From the NCBI GenBank assembly GCA_037039685.1, contig JAWNGF010000016.1, positions 1 through 64,000 on the forward strand: a stretch of DNA of 64,000 nucleotides. Reading direction: 5' to 3'. Shown piece after piece: positions 22,901-35,526 of the stretch. The notes under the pieces were generated by a model. It was not told the DNA's origin, made no database searches, and worked only from the letters and a program-made list of their open reading frames with translations. Positions within the stretch are counted from its first letter, which is position 1. Each line of letters opens with the position of its first letter. This DNA is from Ceratobasidium sp. AG-K (taxonomy: Eukaryota > Basidiomycota > Agaricomycetes > Cantharellales > Ceratobasidiaceae). The position numbers and the translations under genes are program-made.

Positions 22901-24634
22901 TGTAGCATTGTGGACAGGCGCTCATCGTGATCGAGAGCTGGGTCATTAGGGGAAATGTACCGCACAACCGTAGCTGCAAAAATAAACAGACAGCCTGCTC
23001 GAGTTGCAAGCCGTTCAATATCCTTGGCATCCGGGTGTATAGGATCCAACGCTTCTGTAAGGTATGCTTGAATGTCTGCTTGAACCAGCGACTTCTCGAT
23101 GTCGTGTAGGTGAAGGATTGACCGGGAGGGAGAGTCGTGACGCATTATCCTGCTAGATATAGTCGGCTCAGGTCGGCTAGTGATAAACAGCTTGATTGGA
23201 AGATCTGCCGCATACTGGAATACAAGATCGAGTATCAGTCTCATCCCGTTGCTGTCGCCGCACTCGTCTAGAGCATCAATTACGACAACCACATCCAAGG
23301 GCAATGCGTCCTTCACTTTCGTCAGGGGCTCCAGTATCAGCTTCTTGAACTGCACGTCGATCTTCCGTCTTGCCACATCAAGCTCCTTGTCTAGCATCCT
23401 ACACAGCTCTGCTTGATACGGGTTTGAGTAGTGACCCAATTGATATGCAATCGTCGGTATGATTCTGTTCACGTCTTGACAGTTAGACGAGTTACGAGAG
23501 CAGAAGAAGCTGGCACCGAGTCGGTCGTCGATTTCAAGTTGTTCGCACAGACTGTATGCAATCGTCGTCTTGCCTGTCCCAGCCATACCGTTTATCCAGT
23601 AGATATTTGGCGCATCCGGATCTTGTACCCAGACTTGCACGCCATTCAAGACCTCCTTGCGAGTGTTTTCGGTGCATCCACGTCTCTGCACTGCTTCTGC
23701 CAGGTTAGAGTTGTAGAAAGCGTCATGAGCAGGTGTCAGGTCTTTCAGTTGAGTGTCCTGAAAATACACATGGCTATCAGCATTGTGATGAACTAACTAA
23801 TCGAAGGACTCACCACCCATTGCTTATGTGCTAGTGTCCAGGTGCTTAGCGAGATATCAACCTATTCAAGCCAGCGTCCAGAAACTTTCTTTAGCTGATG
23901 ACCCGCAATTACTTACCTGCAATTGACGAAACAGAGATTCGATTCTGTGGTAACACCTCAACATCTCTTCGTTATCTTCTCTTGCGGCGACATATCCAAC
24001 TGCTGCGTGACGCTCCTGCTTCAGCTTTAGATAAGCAGTCTGCTCGTTTATTGCACTAATCATGCATAGTTATGACTCAAACCATACGAAACGAAAGTAA
24101 GCATTACTTACCGCGAGACATTAGAAATGGAATATGGCATTCGAGTTGGCTGTCCATCTGGCAAATGTGCTTGCAAGCTACCTGCTAGGGCTGCCAGGTC
24201 GGACGCAAGCTTTTGGTACTCATCCTGGTTCTTTTGGGCGAGCTATGCGTCGCTTCGCGTTAATATCTCAGATTCATTATCCCACAGCACCAACTTACTT
24301 GTACACGCTCTACGCAAGCAACCAGCCCCGAAACGGCGCTCTTCAACAGGGGGAAAACATCTAAACTCGACTCGAGGCTATGCAACGCCTGTGTCAATAC
24401 CTGCCAGGTAACTGGTCCAGGTGCGCTGTTATCATCTGCGTTGTTGGGTGATGCCATTACCAGGCTCTTCATCAAAATAGTCGTCGATGAAGGGTCTGTC
24501 GACGAATCGGTAGGATGTTGGGTTTGGGGCTCGGGAACTTCCGAGCTCTCGTTCGAGATAGTGCGAGCCCTAGTCCATGGCAAACAGTTGCGAAATAAAT
24601 CGCCAAACGGCCAAAGCTCAGAACCAGGCGCCAT
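19919..24634 (-). CDS. HET-E-like NACHT/WD40 NLR protein, copy 1
   Basis: Six minus-strand exons (24299-24634, 24112-24242, 23917-24055, 23814-23861, 22228-23757, 19919-22177) give 1480 residues. Residues 1 to about 215 form a helical N-terminal domain like those of other basidiomycete NLRs. A NACHT NTPase follows, with Walker A GMAGTGKTT (about 275-283) and Walker B VVVVIDALDE (about 374-383), then a helical linker. From about residue 800 come 14 WD40 repeats of about 43 residues (consensus SPDGxxIxSGSxDxTxRxWD), forming two propellers. Proteins of this type act as cytoplasmic immune or vegetative-incompatibility sensors: the WD40 part recognises a ligand, NACHT oligomerises, and the N-terminal domain signals. 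No amyloid or HET domain was seen, so the output is unknown. Confidence 0.92.
20100..22000 (-). repeat. WD40-coding repeat array, copy 1
   Basis: Fourteen WD40 repeats of about 129 nt each lie in one exon. Units in the middle are clearly more alike than those at the end, where GH and WD residues decay. Such near-identical arrays are known in the HET-D/HET-E family to change by unequal exchange. Confidence 0.8.
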
Positions 24635-26080
24635 CTACAGTATAATTTTCCAAATCGCTCCAGATCGATGGGGGCGACCCGTCGTATGTATCGTGAGGAT
24701 TTATGGTTGCAAGGACTCGTCGTGGTTAGCCCTCTGCACATGTTAGACGCGTGTCCAGTCACGAGGCCGAATAGCCGGGACCCTGAGGGAATGTCTGAAA
24801 CGGTCCAGCGATTGGCGCTGTTGTCCGGGCTGCACCAACCACCAAGATCTTGCCTGGCAAGTACGTTCCGGGCATACACTATCAGATATGGTGCTTCCGG
24901 TCCTCCTTTCAGTTGTTTATCTGGTCACAGTCCAGTGAAGAGCAAACGTTAGACCAGTACGACACTGGTGAGAAGTAAAGCTCTGGCTGCCCGCTGCTGG
25001 CTAATGCCTCCGAGTGAGAGTTGGCGATATGACGCCCTATCGAATGATCTCTGGCATTGGCGTATGGTTGCAATACTCAATGCACGCGTGTTTAACTGCC
25101 TGAGCCGCCGCGGTGTCCGTATTCTGGGAGCCCGAAGGGACCAAAGGAACAGGCAGAACACTCAAAACGGCGACTCGCGCATGTAAAGCAAGAATTTCAG
25201 GTTTATTCAATCGTGTGTTACAACTGTCATATCTTCATCGCCTATGGCTACACTATTCACACTAACACTGGAAAGTAAGATAATTGACCAATGATGGTGA
25301 AAGCAAAAGAAAGAGTAAACTAAGGTTTTCGGGGTAACACCCCCCTTTCAGTTCATTCAACCATAGCCAGTGAGGTAACCTATGCACCCCCTCCACTACA
25401 TCCCCACTACACATCCTGGCCCAAGCCAATCAGTAACCAAGCTGGCTCTCATACATTATAGCACTCAAAAGTCCCCATAAAATGGTGCGCTTAATAGGTA
25501 GAAAGTCTCGTGGAATCTAGCACACTGCATGCTTTCATATATGTAGGTTGGCTGGGGACCAAACCTTACGGATGACCCCTGAATTTGTTTTACCAATACC
25601 TCGCTCGCTTCGCACTCGTATCCGATGTTTAGGCACTCGTTTAGTAGACTCGAAGCTCTAGTAATATAATTGTATTTATTCATAATTATAGCGCTCGCAA
25701 ACCTTGAAAGGTCCGCCAGGTTGAGTCCCATAGTGTAGAAAGATGTTGGTTTATGCGACACCGCACAACTCGGCCAGTGGAAAACTTGGCCGATTGGTGC
25801 GGCTTGATGGGGGGGGGGGGGTTTTTCTTTCTTCTTTTTTTTCTTCTTTTTTTTTGATGGGAACTCAGATGAATGACAGGGGCGTAGTATAGAATTCGGT
25901 TGCAAGAAGAAACATTTAAATTCAGTTACTAAATATAGATCACAAAACTAACGTTTGTCAAACGCATTCAAGATACGGAAGATGCCATAGCAGGCAAAAG
26001 TACAGTGTATAAGAGGGAATACAACACAACGGTCTCACCGCAATGCCAAGCTGCTACACAAAACGACAGGTCCTTGAGAG
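24635..26080. other. upstream region of NLR copy 1 and duplication spacer
   Basis: From 24635 to about 25180 the sequence is diverged but alignable with the region upstream of NLR copy 2 (30785-31297), so it is a duplicated promoter. It ends in a copy of FAS1 3' sequence at 25181-25336. From 25337 to 26080 it is unique, with a homopolymer-rich tract at about 25808-25855 (G run, then T/C runs). No gene was recognised. Confidence 0.6.
25181..25336. repeat. stray copy of FAS1-gene 3' flank (direct repeat of 31298-31450)
   Basis: About 155 bp match 31298-31450 with few differences, starting at atgtaaag and ending at tttcggggta. At 31298-31450 the sequence lies directly downstream of the FAS1 stop codon and is its 3' UTR or flank. 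Here there is no FAS1 gene, so this is a relic of the duplication that made the two NLR genes. It marks one edge of the roughly 6.1-kb duplicated unit. Confidence 0.85.
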
Positions 26081-29000
26081 CTATCCCGGAACCGACCTCT
26101 GTGACACATTGTAGCACTTGCCCCACCAATCGCCCACCAGCGAGGCCTCGTCAATACTGACCGTGCAACCTCCGCCCATCACGACAGCGTTTAACGCACC
26201 AGCCAACGATATCCTGGGGCGCAGGTCAGACGGCACCCAGAGCACGCGCTGAGAGTCCGAGTCGATCAGCCACCCATCGCCATTGATGGACCAGCCGTGG
26301 AATGAGAAAGCGGCCGATTGGATCGCGGATGTTAGGTCCCAGACCCGGACCCTGCCGTTAACCCCGCCAGTGATAACACGTGTACCGTCGGGAGAAAATG
26401 CGACAGACCACACCTTACCGCCGTAGTCCTGAATTGGACCAGCGATGATGTTCCCGCTCTGCGCGTCCCACACCTGGACCGTTTGGTCGAGGGGGATGGA
26501 GACGACGCTCGCCCCATCATGAGAGAGGGCGAGGTGCCAGTTTGAGCCGGCAGGTCCAGTGACAGGACCATGGAGCACCACACCGTCACGCGCATCAAGC
26601 ACCAGGACCGCACTTTCATACAATCCAGACACCACGCGCGTTCCATCGGGCGAGAAAACCACGCAGTGGACGCCGGTGTGAGCATCGGACGTCCAGATCA
26701 GGTTGCCGCTAGTGGCGTCCCACATTCGCACTGTGGTGTCGTCGGAACCAGAAACAATATGAGCATTGTCCAGCGAGAACGCAATGGACAGAACTACTTG
26801 GGTGTGGCCGTCGAATGGCTTCGTGGTGGGTATGCCAGTGTGGGAGTTCCAGAGTTGGATGGTGGTGTCGTCGGAACCGGAGGCAATTTGACTGCCATCT
26901 GGCGAAAACGTGACAGACCGGACCCAATCAGTGTGCCCTTCAAATGGACCAGCGAGTAAAGCGCCGGTGGACGCGTCCCATGTACGCAGGGCGCAATCCG
27001 TGGAGCCAGAAACGATGCGCTCTCCGTCTGATGAGAATGCGACCGAAAGGACGTCGCTCTTATGACCCATCAATGGACCAGCGACAAGTGCGCCGCCGCT
27101 CGTGTCCCAGATGCAGACCGTGCGATCTTTCGAGCCAGATGCAACGCGTGTGCCATCGGGCGAGAAGGCGACGCATCGTATCACCTTAGTGTGTCCCAAA
27201 ACCACGTCACCACTTGTCGTATCATCGCGGGCGTCCCACACATAGATCGTGCCGTCAGAGGACCCTGAGTAGACCCGTGTACCGTCCGTGGAGAATACAA
27301 CTGCGTTCACGTCGCCACGATGTCCATCGAACGGCCCAGAGAGCAGTCGCCCGTCGTGAGAGTCCCAAACGCAAACAGTGCGATCGAACGACCCAGAGGC
27401 AATTCGCAGGCCATCAGGCGAGAAAGCAACTGAAAATACGCGATCCGCATGTCCCTCGAACGGACCAGCCACCGTCTCACCGCTATGCGAGTCCCATACT
27501 CGCACAGTCCGATCGAGAGAGCTCGACGCGATACGCTGACCATCGGGAGAGAACGCAATGCAGTCGACCCAGTCGGTGTGTCCGACGAATGGGCCAGCAA
27601 CTGTGGCGCACGTGTCGGGATCCCATACTCGGACGGTGCGGTCGTCGGAGCCAGATGCGATGCGTTTGCTGTCCGGCGAAAACGCGACGGACATGACCTT
27701 ATCCTCATGCCCTTCGAATGACTTGTTTAGCCAAGTGCCATTGTGTCCGTCCCACATGCGGATCGTATGGTCTTCCGACCCCGAGATAAGGCGAGAGCCA
27801 TCAGGGGAAAACGCAAGAGTCGGGATCAGGTCTGTGTGTCCGTGAAGGGGACCTGCGAGTCTGTTGCCAGTGTCCGCGTGCCAGATGATAATGGTGCAAT
27901 CGAAAGAGCCAGACGCGATGCGGGTGCCGTCCGACGAAATGGCAACCGAACAAACCGCTTTCTGATGACCGACCAATGGCTCAATGGCGTGGGTACCTTT
28001 TGAAACGTCCCAAACTGCCACAGTGCCATCTCCGAGACCAGAGACGATCTTCCTGCTGTCTGCTGAGAGAGCCATCCCGTACACGCTCGATCCAGTTGGC
28101 CACGAAGCCAGCGCAGCCTTCTGCCTCGCTGCCATCGCCGCGCCTTCTACTCTAGCGAGTCCCCGCACCGACTGCGAATAATGTAACCACACATGGCTTT
28201 GCTTCGAGGTGAAAGGCAGTGCAGATATGTAGATGTGAGGGGTGCTGAGTGAGACTGTATTGGCGGCATATGCGGTGACGAAGTTGCGGGCGTCGTATAT
28301 GAACTGACGCAGTTCGGCTAGCGAGGCAGATATCTATCCTGTCTCAGTGCATGGCACTCTAAATAGTTCGAATGTTGACTCACTGGAAGCCATATCAGTA
28401 CCTGAGTCAGCGTGTTCTCTGCATGACCTATCCATCCTTTCAGGTTCAGGGCCTCCATCCAGAAAAGGAAGCGGTGATTCAGGAACTGCTCTAGAGAGCT
28501 GGCCATCTCCGTTGAAGGCTCGGTATGGGTCAAGTGGTCTCCCCAGTATCGACACGCATACAATAACCCAAGGGATATCGACTGTTCAACTCGTGCTTCA
28601 AGGCCGGGGGATTCGCTATCCAGTAGGTACGACGACTCGAGGTCGCAGATGTTGAATCGTAGCTGCTTTGACATAATTGTAAAGGACTGAGAAGCCAGAT
28701 ACTCGTCATGCTTCGCTTTGTCACATACGAAGCGGCCGGCTCGCCTATCATTGAGAAGAAAGTCGGGAAACGAAGCGTGTAAAGTGGAGATCACTCCGTT
28801 CGTCCCCGAAACGTGAAGCACAGAGCGCAAAGGCTCCAGCGCATTTTCTAGTCCTTGTAGTTGCTTGATATCGAATATCTCGGCAAGAGTAGATGCATTC
28901 AACGGCTCACGCGCACACACGACCGTCCAGAGCACGAGTCGCCGCATCCCCTTTTCATTATCCTCTAGCACAGGATCTTCAAGTGCGTTTGCTAGGATTG

Positions 29001-30784
29001 TGGAGTATAGAGCATCGATCTCTTTGTAGCTTCCCTGTTCGGCGGTCGAAGTTGCTTGAAGTACGGTGGCGAGGCGCTGGGAGTGATTGAGCGAAGTGCT
29101 TTGTGGAGCGATGTACCGCACAACCGTAGCTGCAAAGATAAACAGGCGCCCTGCTCGCCTCGCCAGACCTTCAATAACGTCGCTATCGGGGCTGATAGGC
29201 GCCAATGCTTCAACCAGGTATGCTTGGATGTCCGCTTCAACCAGCGACTTCTCGATGTCGTGTAGGTGAAGAATGGACCGGAAGGTAGAGTCATGACGCA
29301 TCATCCTGTCAGATATGACCGGCTCGGGGCGGCTGGCGATAAAAAGTTTGACTGGAAGCTCATTTGCATGTTGGAACAAAAGCTCAAGGACCAGTCGCAT
29401 CCCGTCGGTGTCGGTGCACTCGTCCAGAGCGTCGATCACGATGACTACATCCTGGGGTAATGTACCCTTCACCTTCACCAGAGGCTCAAGTATCAGCTTC
29501 TTGAACTGCACGTCGACCTTCCGTCTTGCTACATCGAGCTCTCCGTCCAGCATCCTACACAGCTCTGCCTGGTATGGGTTTGAGTAGTGACCTAGTTGAT
29601 ATGCGATAGTCGGTATGATCCTGTTCACGTCTTGACAGTCAGGTGAGCTACGAGCGCAGAAGAAGCTGGCACCCAGTCGATCATCGGTTTCAAGTCGCTC
29701 ACACAGACTGTACGCGATCGTCGTCTTGCCTGTCCCAGCCATGCCATTCATCCAGTAGATATTTGGCGCATCCGGGTCCTGTACCCAGTCTTGGACGGCA
29801 TTCAAGACGTCCTTGCGAGTGTTTTTTGTGCATCCACGTCTCAGCATTGCTTGTGCCAGGTTGGAGTTATAGAAAGCGTCACGAGCAGGCACTAGGTCCG
29901 TCATCTGTGTGCGCTAAAAAGTATGTATGTTCATCACCACTCCGACGAGCCAACAAATCGAGGGGCTTACCACCCATTGCTTATGCGCCAGTGTCCAGGT
30001 GCTTAGCGAAATGTCGACCTATTCAAGTTAGCTTCCAGAAAACTATGCTAATGGCCTTCATCTACTTACCTGCAATTGACGAAATAGTGACTCGATTCTT
30101 TGGTAACACCTCAGTATATCTTCGTTATCTTCTCTTGCTGCGACAAATCCTACCGCCGAATGGCGCTCCTGTTGCAACTTCAGATAGTTCGTCTGCTCAT
30201 TTATGGCACTAATTATGCGTTTGTTATGATTCGAACTACACGAAACTAATGAGGCGTTACTGACCGCGCGACATTGGAGATGGAGTACGGTACTCGAGTT
30301 GGCTGTCCGTCGGGCAAATGCGCCTGCAAGCTACCTGCTAGGGCTGCCAGGTCCGACACAAGCTTCCGGTATTGGTCCTGGTTCTTTTGAACGAGCTACG
30401 GACCACTCCTTAACGTCCTATGTTCATTATCTCTCAATTGCTGCTTACCTGTACGCGCTCGACGCAGGTCACTAATCCCGCGACGGCGCTCTTCAACGGG
30501 GGGAAGACTTCCAAACTCGACTCGAGGCCATGCAGCGCCTGAGTCAATACCTGCCACGCAACTGCTCCAGGTGCGCTGCTACCGTCTGAGTCGTTGTGTA
30601 ACGGCACGACTAGTTCTGCTATCGGTATATTTGCCGACCGAGGGTCCGTTGACGAATGAGCAGGTCCCTGGGTTTGGGGTTCGGGGGGGTCCAAGCTCCC
30701 ACTCGAGATAGTACGGCCCCTGGTGCATGGTATGCAGCTGCGCATTAAGTCACCAAACGACCGAGGCTGGCGCTCAGATGCCAT
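26081..30784 (-). CDS. HET-E-like NACHT/WD40 NLR protein, copy 2
   Basis: Six minus-strand exons (30449-30784, 30265-30395, 30070-30208, 29971-30018, 28384-29913, 26081-28333) give 1478 residues. The first five have exactly the same lengths as in copy 1 (336, 131, 139, 48 and 1530 nt) and only the last is 6 nt shorter, so the two genes are tandem duplicates. The NACHT Walker A GMAGTGKTT and Walker B VVIVIDALDE are intact, and 14 WD40 repeats follow. Both copies look functional. Differences are spread over the protein and include many in the WD40 blades, the likely recognition surface. The second intron has a gtcagt donor instead of gtaagt. Same-strand order with a 1.4-kb gap argues for independent promoters. 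Confidence 0.92.
26330..28100 (-). repeat. WD40-coding repeat array, copy 2
   Basis: Fourteen repeats of about 129 nt match copy 1 one for one. No repeat has been gained or lost since the duplication; only point changes separate the arrays. Confidence 0.8.
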
Positions 30785-31467
30785 CTACGAGATGATCCTC
30801 CAGGTTGTTCTGAGTCGGTGGGAGTGAAGCGTCGTCTATACCGTGAGAATTTATCGCTGTGAGGACTCGTCGTGGTTGGTGCTCCGCGCATATTAGATAG
30901 ATGTCCGGCCACGAGGCAGAATTAGCCGAGACCCTGCGGGACAGCCCAAAATGGGTGAGTGATAGGCGCCGTCATTTGGTCTTTACTAACAACCAAGGCC
31001 GGATCTGGCGCGTATATTCCGGGTACACGTTTCTGAAAGTCGCGCCTTGTTTCTAATGTAACTCCTTCGTCTTTCGGCCGGTAGAGGCCTAGCCAGGAAT
31101 ATCGCTTCGCCTCCCTGTTGGGCGTAGCTACGTCCAGAATAGCATAGTCAGCATCCCACCTTGTCAAGTAATCACTGGTATCCGATTTCAACAGTCAGTG
31201 TATGCACATGTACCCAGCCTGAGCATCGTATCACCCGAGCTTGAAGCCTCCGCATGGTCAAAAAATAGGGCACACCATTGACAACACCTCCGCACACATG
31301 TAAAGTAACAATTTCAAGGTTTATTCAATCGTGTATTACAACTATCATATCTTCATCGCCTATGGCTACACTATTCACACTAACATTAGAAAGTAAAATT
31401 AATCGACCAATGATGGTGAAAGCAAAAGAAAGAGTAAAGTTTTCGGGGTATCCGAGACATAAGGTGC
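30785..31467. other. upstream region of NLR copy 2 and 3' flank of the FAS1 gene
   Basis: The part next to the NLR start resembles the region upstream of copy 1. The part at 31298-31450 is the FAS1 3' flank, duplicated at 25181-25336. No separate gene was recognised. Confidence 0.55.
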
Positions 31468-32603
31468 TCAAGCCAAGACGGTGTCGATCACATGGACTAC
31501 GCCGTTCTTGACGGTCACGTCGCTACGGAGGATGCGAGCACGGGTCTGGTTGTAGCTAACATAGCCGACGCCGTCTTGGACCGCAAAGTTAAGCTGGGCG
31601 CCCGAGGCAGCGTTGGCGTTAGGGGTATTGCCGAGCTCGTTCGAGTAGAGGAGGTTGTTTTGAAGCACGTGGTTATGGAGAACCGAAGTCAATTGCTCGT
31701 TGGCAAGACCAGCAACAGTGGTGTTGATGGCAGCGAACGCCTCGTCGATGGGTGCAAAAACCTATGACGTCATCATTAAAATTACTGACAGCTACGTTGT
31801 GGGTTCGGGGTGGACTAACCGTCGTGCTTGCCGCGTTGTTCAATGCATCAAGTTGTCCAACCTTTTGCAGGGCGGCACCCAGTTGAGAGAATCCACCGGG
31901 TGCACGGCTAACGAGGCTCGTGGAAAGTGCAGCCTTGAGGTCGGGGGGCGGTGTGAGCACAGTGTCGATGACATGAATAATGAGGTTTTGGTAGGTCGTG
32001 CTAGATGTGACGGTCGCGTTTCCAATGGTGCGACGGACAACCACTCCATTGCCCTCGGGAGACTTTTCGAGGACCTGATCAAAAATATGAGAATTCAGTC
32101 CAGCCTAGGTGAGCGAAGCGCCGTACCTGAACTTGAGGAAGTCCGCCCAGGTTGACATAGGTGTCGTTGGTCAAAAAGGTCGGCGCAATCGAGTGTGAGC
32201 GGGCGGGTGCGATGACGTCAGCGGGGTAGGAGCCGTTGATCAGATGGTAAGAGAGGATCGGGCCGACGGACGAGTTGTCGCTCTGGAGTCCTGGCAAGAC
32301 GGGCTCGAACGCCTGCGAATTTCGTCAGTTTCAGAGCAATGACCAGTTACCGTTACAAGGACTTACCGCATTGGAAGGTGCGAGAACGGTGTAGTTGCCG
32401 TTTGGCAGCGCGTTGGCGACTTGCTGGCCTTGCTCGGTTCCGGCCCAGGGGGTCAAGACGGCGGCGAGGGTGGTGAGGTTGGCCTGGTTGAGCGCCTGCA
32501 AGAGACCAGACATATAGGCCGGATCTTGACGGGCGGCAATGGGTGATGCATGCACTTGGGCAGATGCAGCGAGGAGAATCGAGGCAAATAGTTTGGAGTA
32601 CAT
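31468..32603 (-). CDS. secreted protein with two FAS1 (fasciclin) domains
   Basis: Four minus-strand exons (32367-32603, 32127-32312, 31820-32074, 31468-31761), all splitting in phase 0, give 323 residues. A signal peptide (about residues 1-19) is followed by two FAS1 domains. Each has the H1-like NYTVLAPSNA or VFAPIDEAF motif near its start and the H2-like LIIHVIDTVL or VVHVIDTVLA motif at its end. There are several N-glycosylation sequons and no clear C-terminal GPI signal, so a soluble or wall-associated protein is expected. Fungal FAS1 proteins of this kind are adhesion or wall proteins. A TATA box lies at 32704-32710. The 3' flank of this gene was copied along with the NLR duplication. 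Confidence 0.9.
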
Positions 32604-34085
32604 GGTGATTATAATGTAACTAGATTGCAAGGTATTCGATCCCAGAGCAAGTGAAGACTCGACGCAGCAGGCAGTGAGGAACGAAAGGCGCTCTCCGAGC
32701 ACGTTTTATAGCCTGCAAATGACGGAATGACGCTGCCTCCAAGTCCGAGGCGAGCAAGATGACGATGTGCAAGTGCCTAGATGACGAGAGCCGAGCGGGA
32801 ATCGCGCCGAGAGTGGGTGTATTGTTCGCACGTGTGGAGTGGGGCAGTGACCGGCATATGGAGGCGGAAAAGCTGCCCCAGGCCCATTCCGCTTGCTCAA
32901 AGTGGCGAGTGGGTTCACTGAGCCATAATATCCTTTTGGGGGTCATAACCAACTGGTTGAACTCTCGACTACAAGTTCGGAGCGCATGTGCGTCATTCAA
33001 GAGTTGCCGTTGACGGTGCATGGGTGGATGGCGTGCTCATCGTTAGCCATGCCGAGTACGATGCCAAAGCTCGATCCTCATACCATTCGTCATTGGAGCA
33101 AAAGCTACGTTATTTCGAGTAATGTACTTCAGGTCATCCAGCAGCGGCGGCGTCCAGTTGTGGACTTGGCGATGGAAAACATCCGATCACGTGATGGCCG
33201 GTGGAGCCCATCGTGGATCGTCACCGTCTGGGCTCCCATAAACAGCTCGAATTTTCGATGGATTGTTCTGCTATGATGCAACGTGTGACAAAAATAATTA
33301 AGCGGCTGGTGAAAGAAGTGCACAGTCGTCGTTGGATCACATTACAGTAATATTGGCGTGGCGCTAAACAGGGGTCAACCTCAATGGTCCAGGTGCCTGA
33401 CCGGCGAATCCCGGAGGCGTGCGGCCAAGACCAGGCTCGTAGTTCAACATTGTCCCGCCGGCCTTGGATATCGCGAGCTCGAATATGATCGGGACAAATA
33501 AGTGTATTCGACTATCTACTGACCGTAAGCCTAATAGAGCTCAGAGTCCCTCCAACTCTGGGGTTCTCCAGTGCAAAACATTGTATTCAACAGGCCTGCT
33601 GAGGCGGATATTACACCTGAATGCACCAGTCCGGTCGAGGTTGCGAGTTGATTATACATTTGTATATACTTGATGACTGCAATGCAGAAATGTTACCCAA
33701 GATTTGACCCCCATAATACTCTGACGCGGTATACAATGTGTCTCAAACACGCAAACTAGGGATAATCTTGCTGAATCCCCAATACCCCTATCGGAAGAGG
33801 TCATATAAAAACAACTCAACGATGAAAACAAACCATGGACTGAGTGGCAGCAAGGCTACTCCTACATGGAGGCATACAATTACCAAATCTAGTAATATGA
33901 TTACGCTCATTACTCGCATATTACCTGAACTGGTGATTGATAACTGAATTATATGATCCTCGGTGGCCCAAGTAGCTCATATGTGGTGGATATAACATGC
34001 ACCTCTCGTTCGCTTCTCTCGCCCATCAAACCAGCCAAGTTAGTTGCAATCGCAGTCGTAGTATCCAAACAGAACCACAACCAAG
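32604..34085. other. intergenic, no gene recognised
   Basis: It holds the FAS1 promoter on the left and the upstream region of the unknown plus-strand gene on the right. Short frames have no domain or splice support. Confidence 0.4.
32704..32710 (-). promoter_or_regulatory. TATA box of the FAS1 gene
   Basis: On the minus strand this reads TATAAAA, 101 bp upstream of the start codon at 32603, a good position for a core promoter. Confidence 0.5.
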
Positions 34086-35228
34086 ATGTGCTCTCCGACA
34101 CCGCCCATCACCAACTACAAACAAGCAAACGCTTGGACGATCGAATACCTCGTTGCCAGGTTCAACCAGCTGGCCACCTCGCCCGACCATCGGTATTTCG
34201 CTCACATCCCTCCTCTCGATGCTTTTCCCTCTGTGAAACGGTTCTTGATATGCGACGGGACAACAAAGATTTGGGAATAGTTTTCCGTGAAGGGGATGAA
34301 TTGTCTGCTCTAAAGCTAGATCGAGAGTGGTCAAAGTGGGCTGTAAGTCTCCCTCCACCGATTATATCTTCGACCAACTCAGAAATTGATAGGCCGAGAA
34401 TACAAACGTCCTCGTAATCTTGTTTCACTCGCTCCTCAAAGACTTTTACCCATGGCTCGACACACTTCCTGCCGATACCGGTACTACTAACACACTCCTA
34501 TTCGAAGATCAACTATTCCTCGAAGTTCAGAAACGTCATATTCGAGAGTGGCGGGGGCATGACCACAAATCAGAGCCTGCCGTGTGTTTCAAGCCAGCGT
34601 TTGTTGGAGGTGGAGGAACTATTATGGCTGCTCAGCCAGTGGACACCAAACCCGGGCAGACCATCAGTTTGAGGAATTTTTTCCAGCTCGAGGCGAGAGC
34701 ATATTTCGGAAAGTGCAACGCGAACCAGGAGAAGGAAAGAGCAGGGGCGGAGATGGAAGGAGAATGGGTATTGCTTGGCAGGGATCGCTCAAACAGTTTC
34801 TGTTCTCTCACTTCTTGCATATGCAGTGATCTTCTGTAGGTCTAAACAATCCTAGTATCATAATTCGATATATTTTCAGCCCGATACTGGTGTACTGCGA
34901 GTGTCCTGAGCAGTACTCTGCTCACACTCAGATGATATATTTCAATACTCGTATGTATGCGTATGGTTCCAACATGAGTACTATGGTCAGTGCCTATTGA
35001 CTTCGGTCAAGATACCGTAACCGATCTGACCTCAACCAAGCAAAGGTACAAGCGGCGGTTGTAGGTGCGTGTACCCAACTGCGGTGTAAGCGCTGCGACT
35101 CTTGGTCGACGGCCATTGAGCGAATAAGTGGGGCCCACCAACGATACAAGGCGATTCGAAAACACGAATTATTAACGAGAGCGCATGATGCATTTCAGCA
35201 CAAAAAGGACCATCCGCGAAAAAGCTAG
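34086..35228 (+). CDS. unknown protein with a C-terminal Cys-containing region
   Basis: The secure part is an exon ending at 34342, then 34393-34609, 34687-34825, 34880-34985 and 35046-35228, joined in frame by GT-AG introns. It reads through FHSLLKDFYPWLDTLP, a Gly/Arg-rich RGGDGRR stretch, ILVYCECPEQYS and TQLRCKRCDSW, and ends in a basic tail. I recognise no family. The two CxC/CxxC pairs could bind a metal, which is inference. The N-terminus is unsettled: the frame from ATG 34086 reads well to about 34240 but must change frame near 34240-34290 to meet the next part, and I found no GT-AG intron that does so. A frameshift, a sequencing error or a different first exon are all possible. Confidence 0.5.
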
Positions 35229-35526
35229 CACGATGCGGTAGTTGAATTTGCGATTAGCGGGAACACTGGGACATTCGGAGACGGGGTCTGAAGGCATGCT
35301 TCAGGTAAGAGAAATACTCGTTGGACAGGGTCCGGTCACTCAATTTGGGTGGCAAAAGGTGGGGTAAAAGTTTGGTGAACCAGTGAGATTATAATTATAA
35401 ATGTTATGCAACAGCAATGAGAGTAGTAACCACGCCGGCGAGATAAGTAGAACCTGTCTAAGGAAGGAAGGAAGCTTCTAGAAAAAAAAACCTGGCATCC
35501 AGCCAGATACGCCTATTATGTGCTCT

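Noticed and set aside
25808..25855. G-run followed by T/C-rich runs
   Set aside because: Simple homopolymer slippage tract; no terminal repeats or coding sequence around it to suggest a mobile element tail.
19800..31500. Possible giant mobile element carrying the NLR genes
   Set aside because: No recombinase, transposase or terminal repeats were found; the FAS1-flank copy explains the arrangement by simple tandem duplication.
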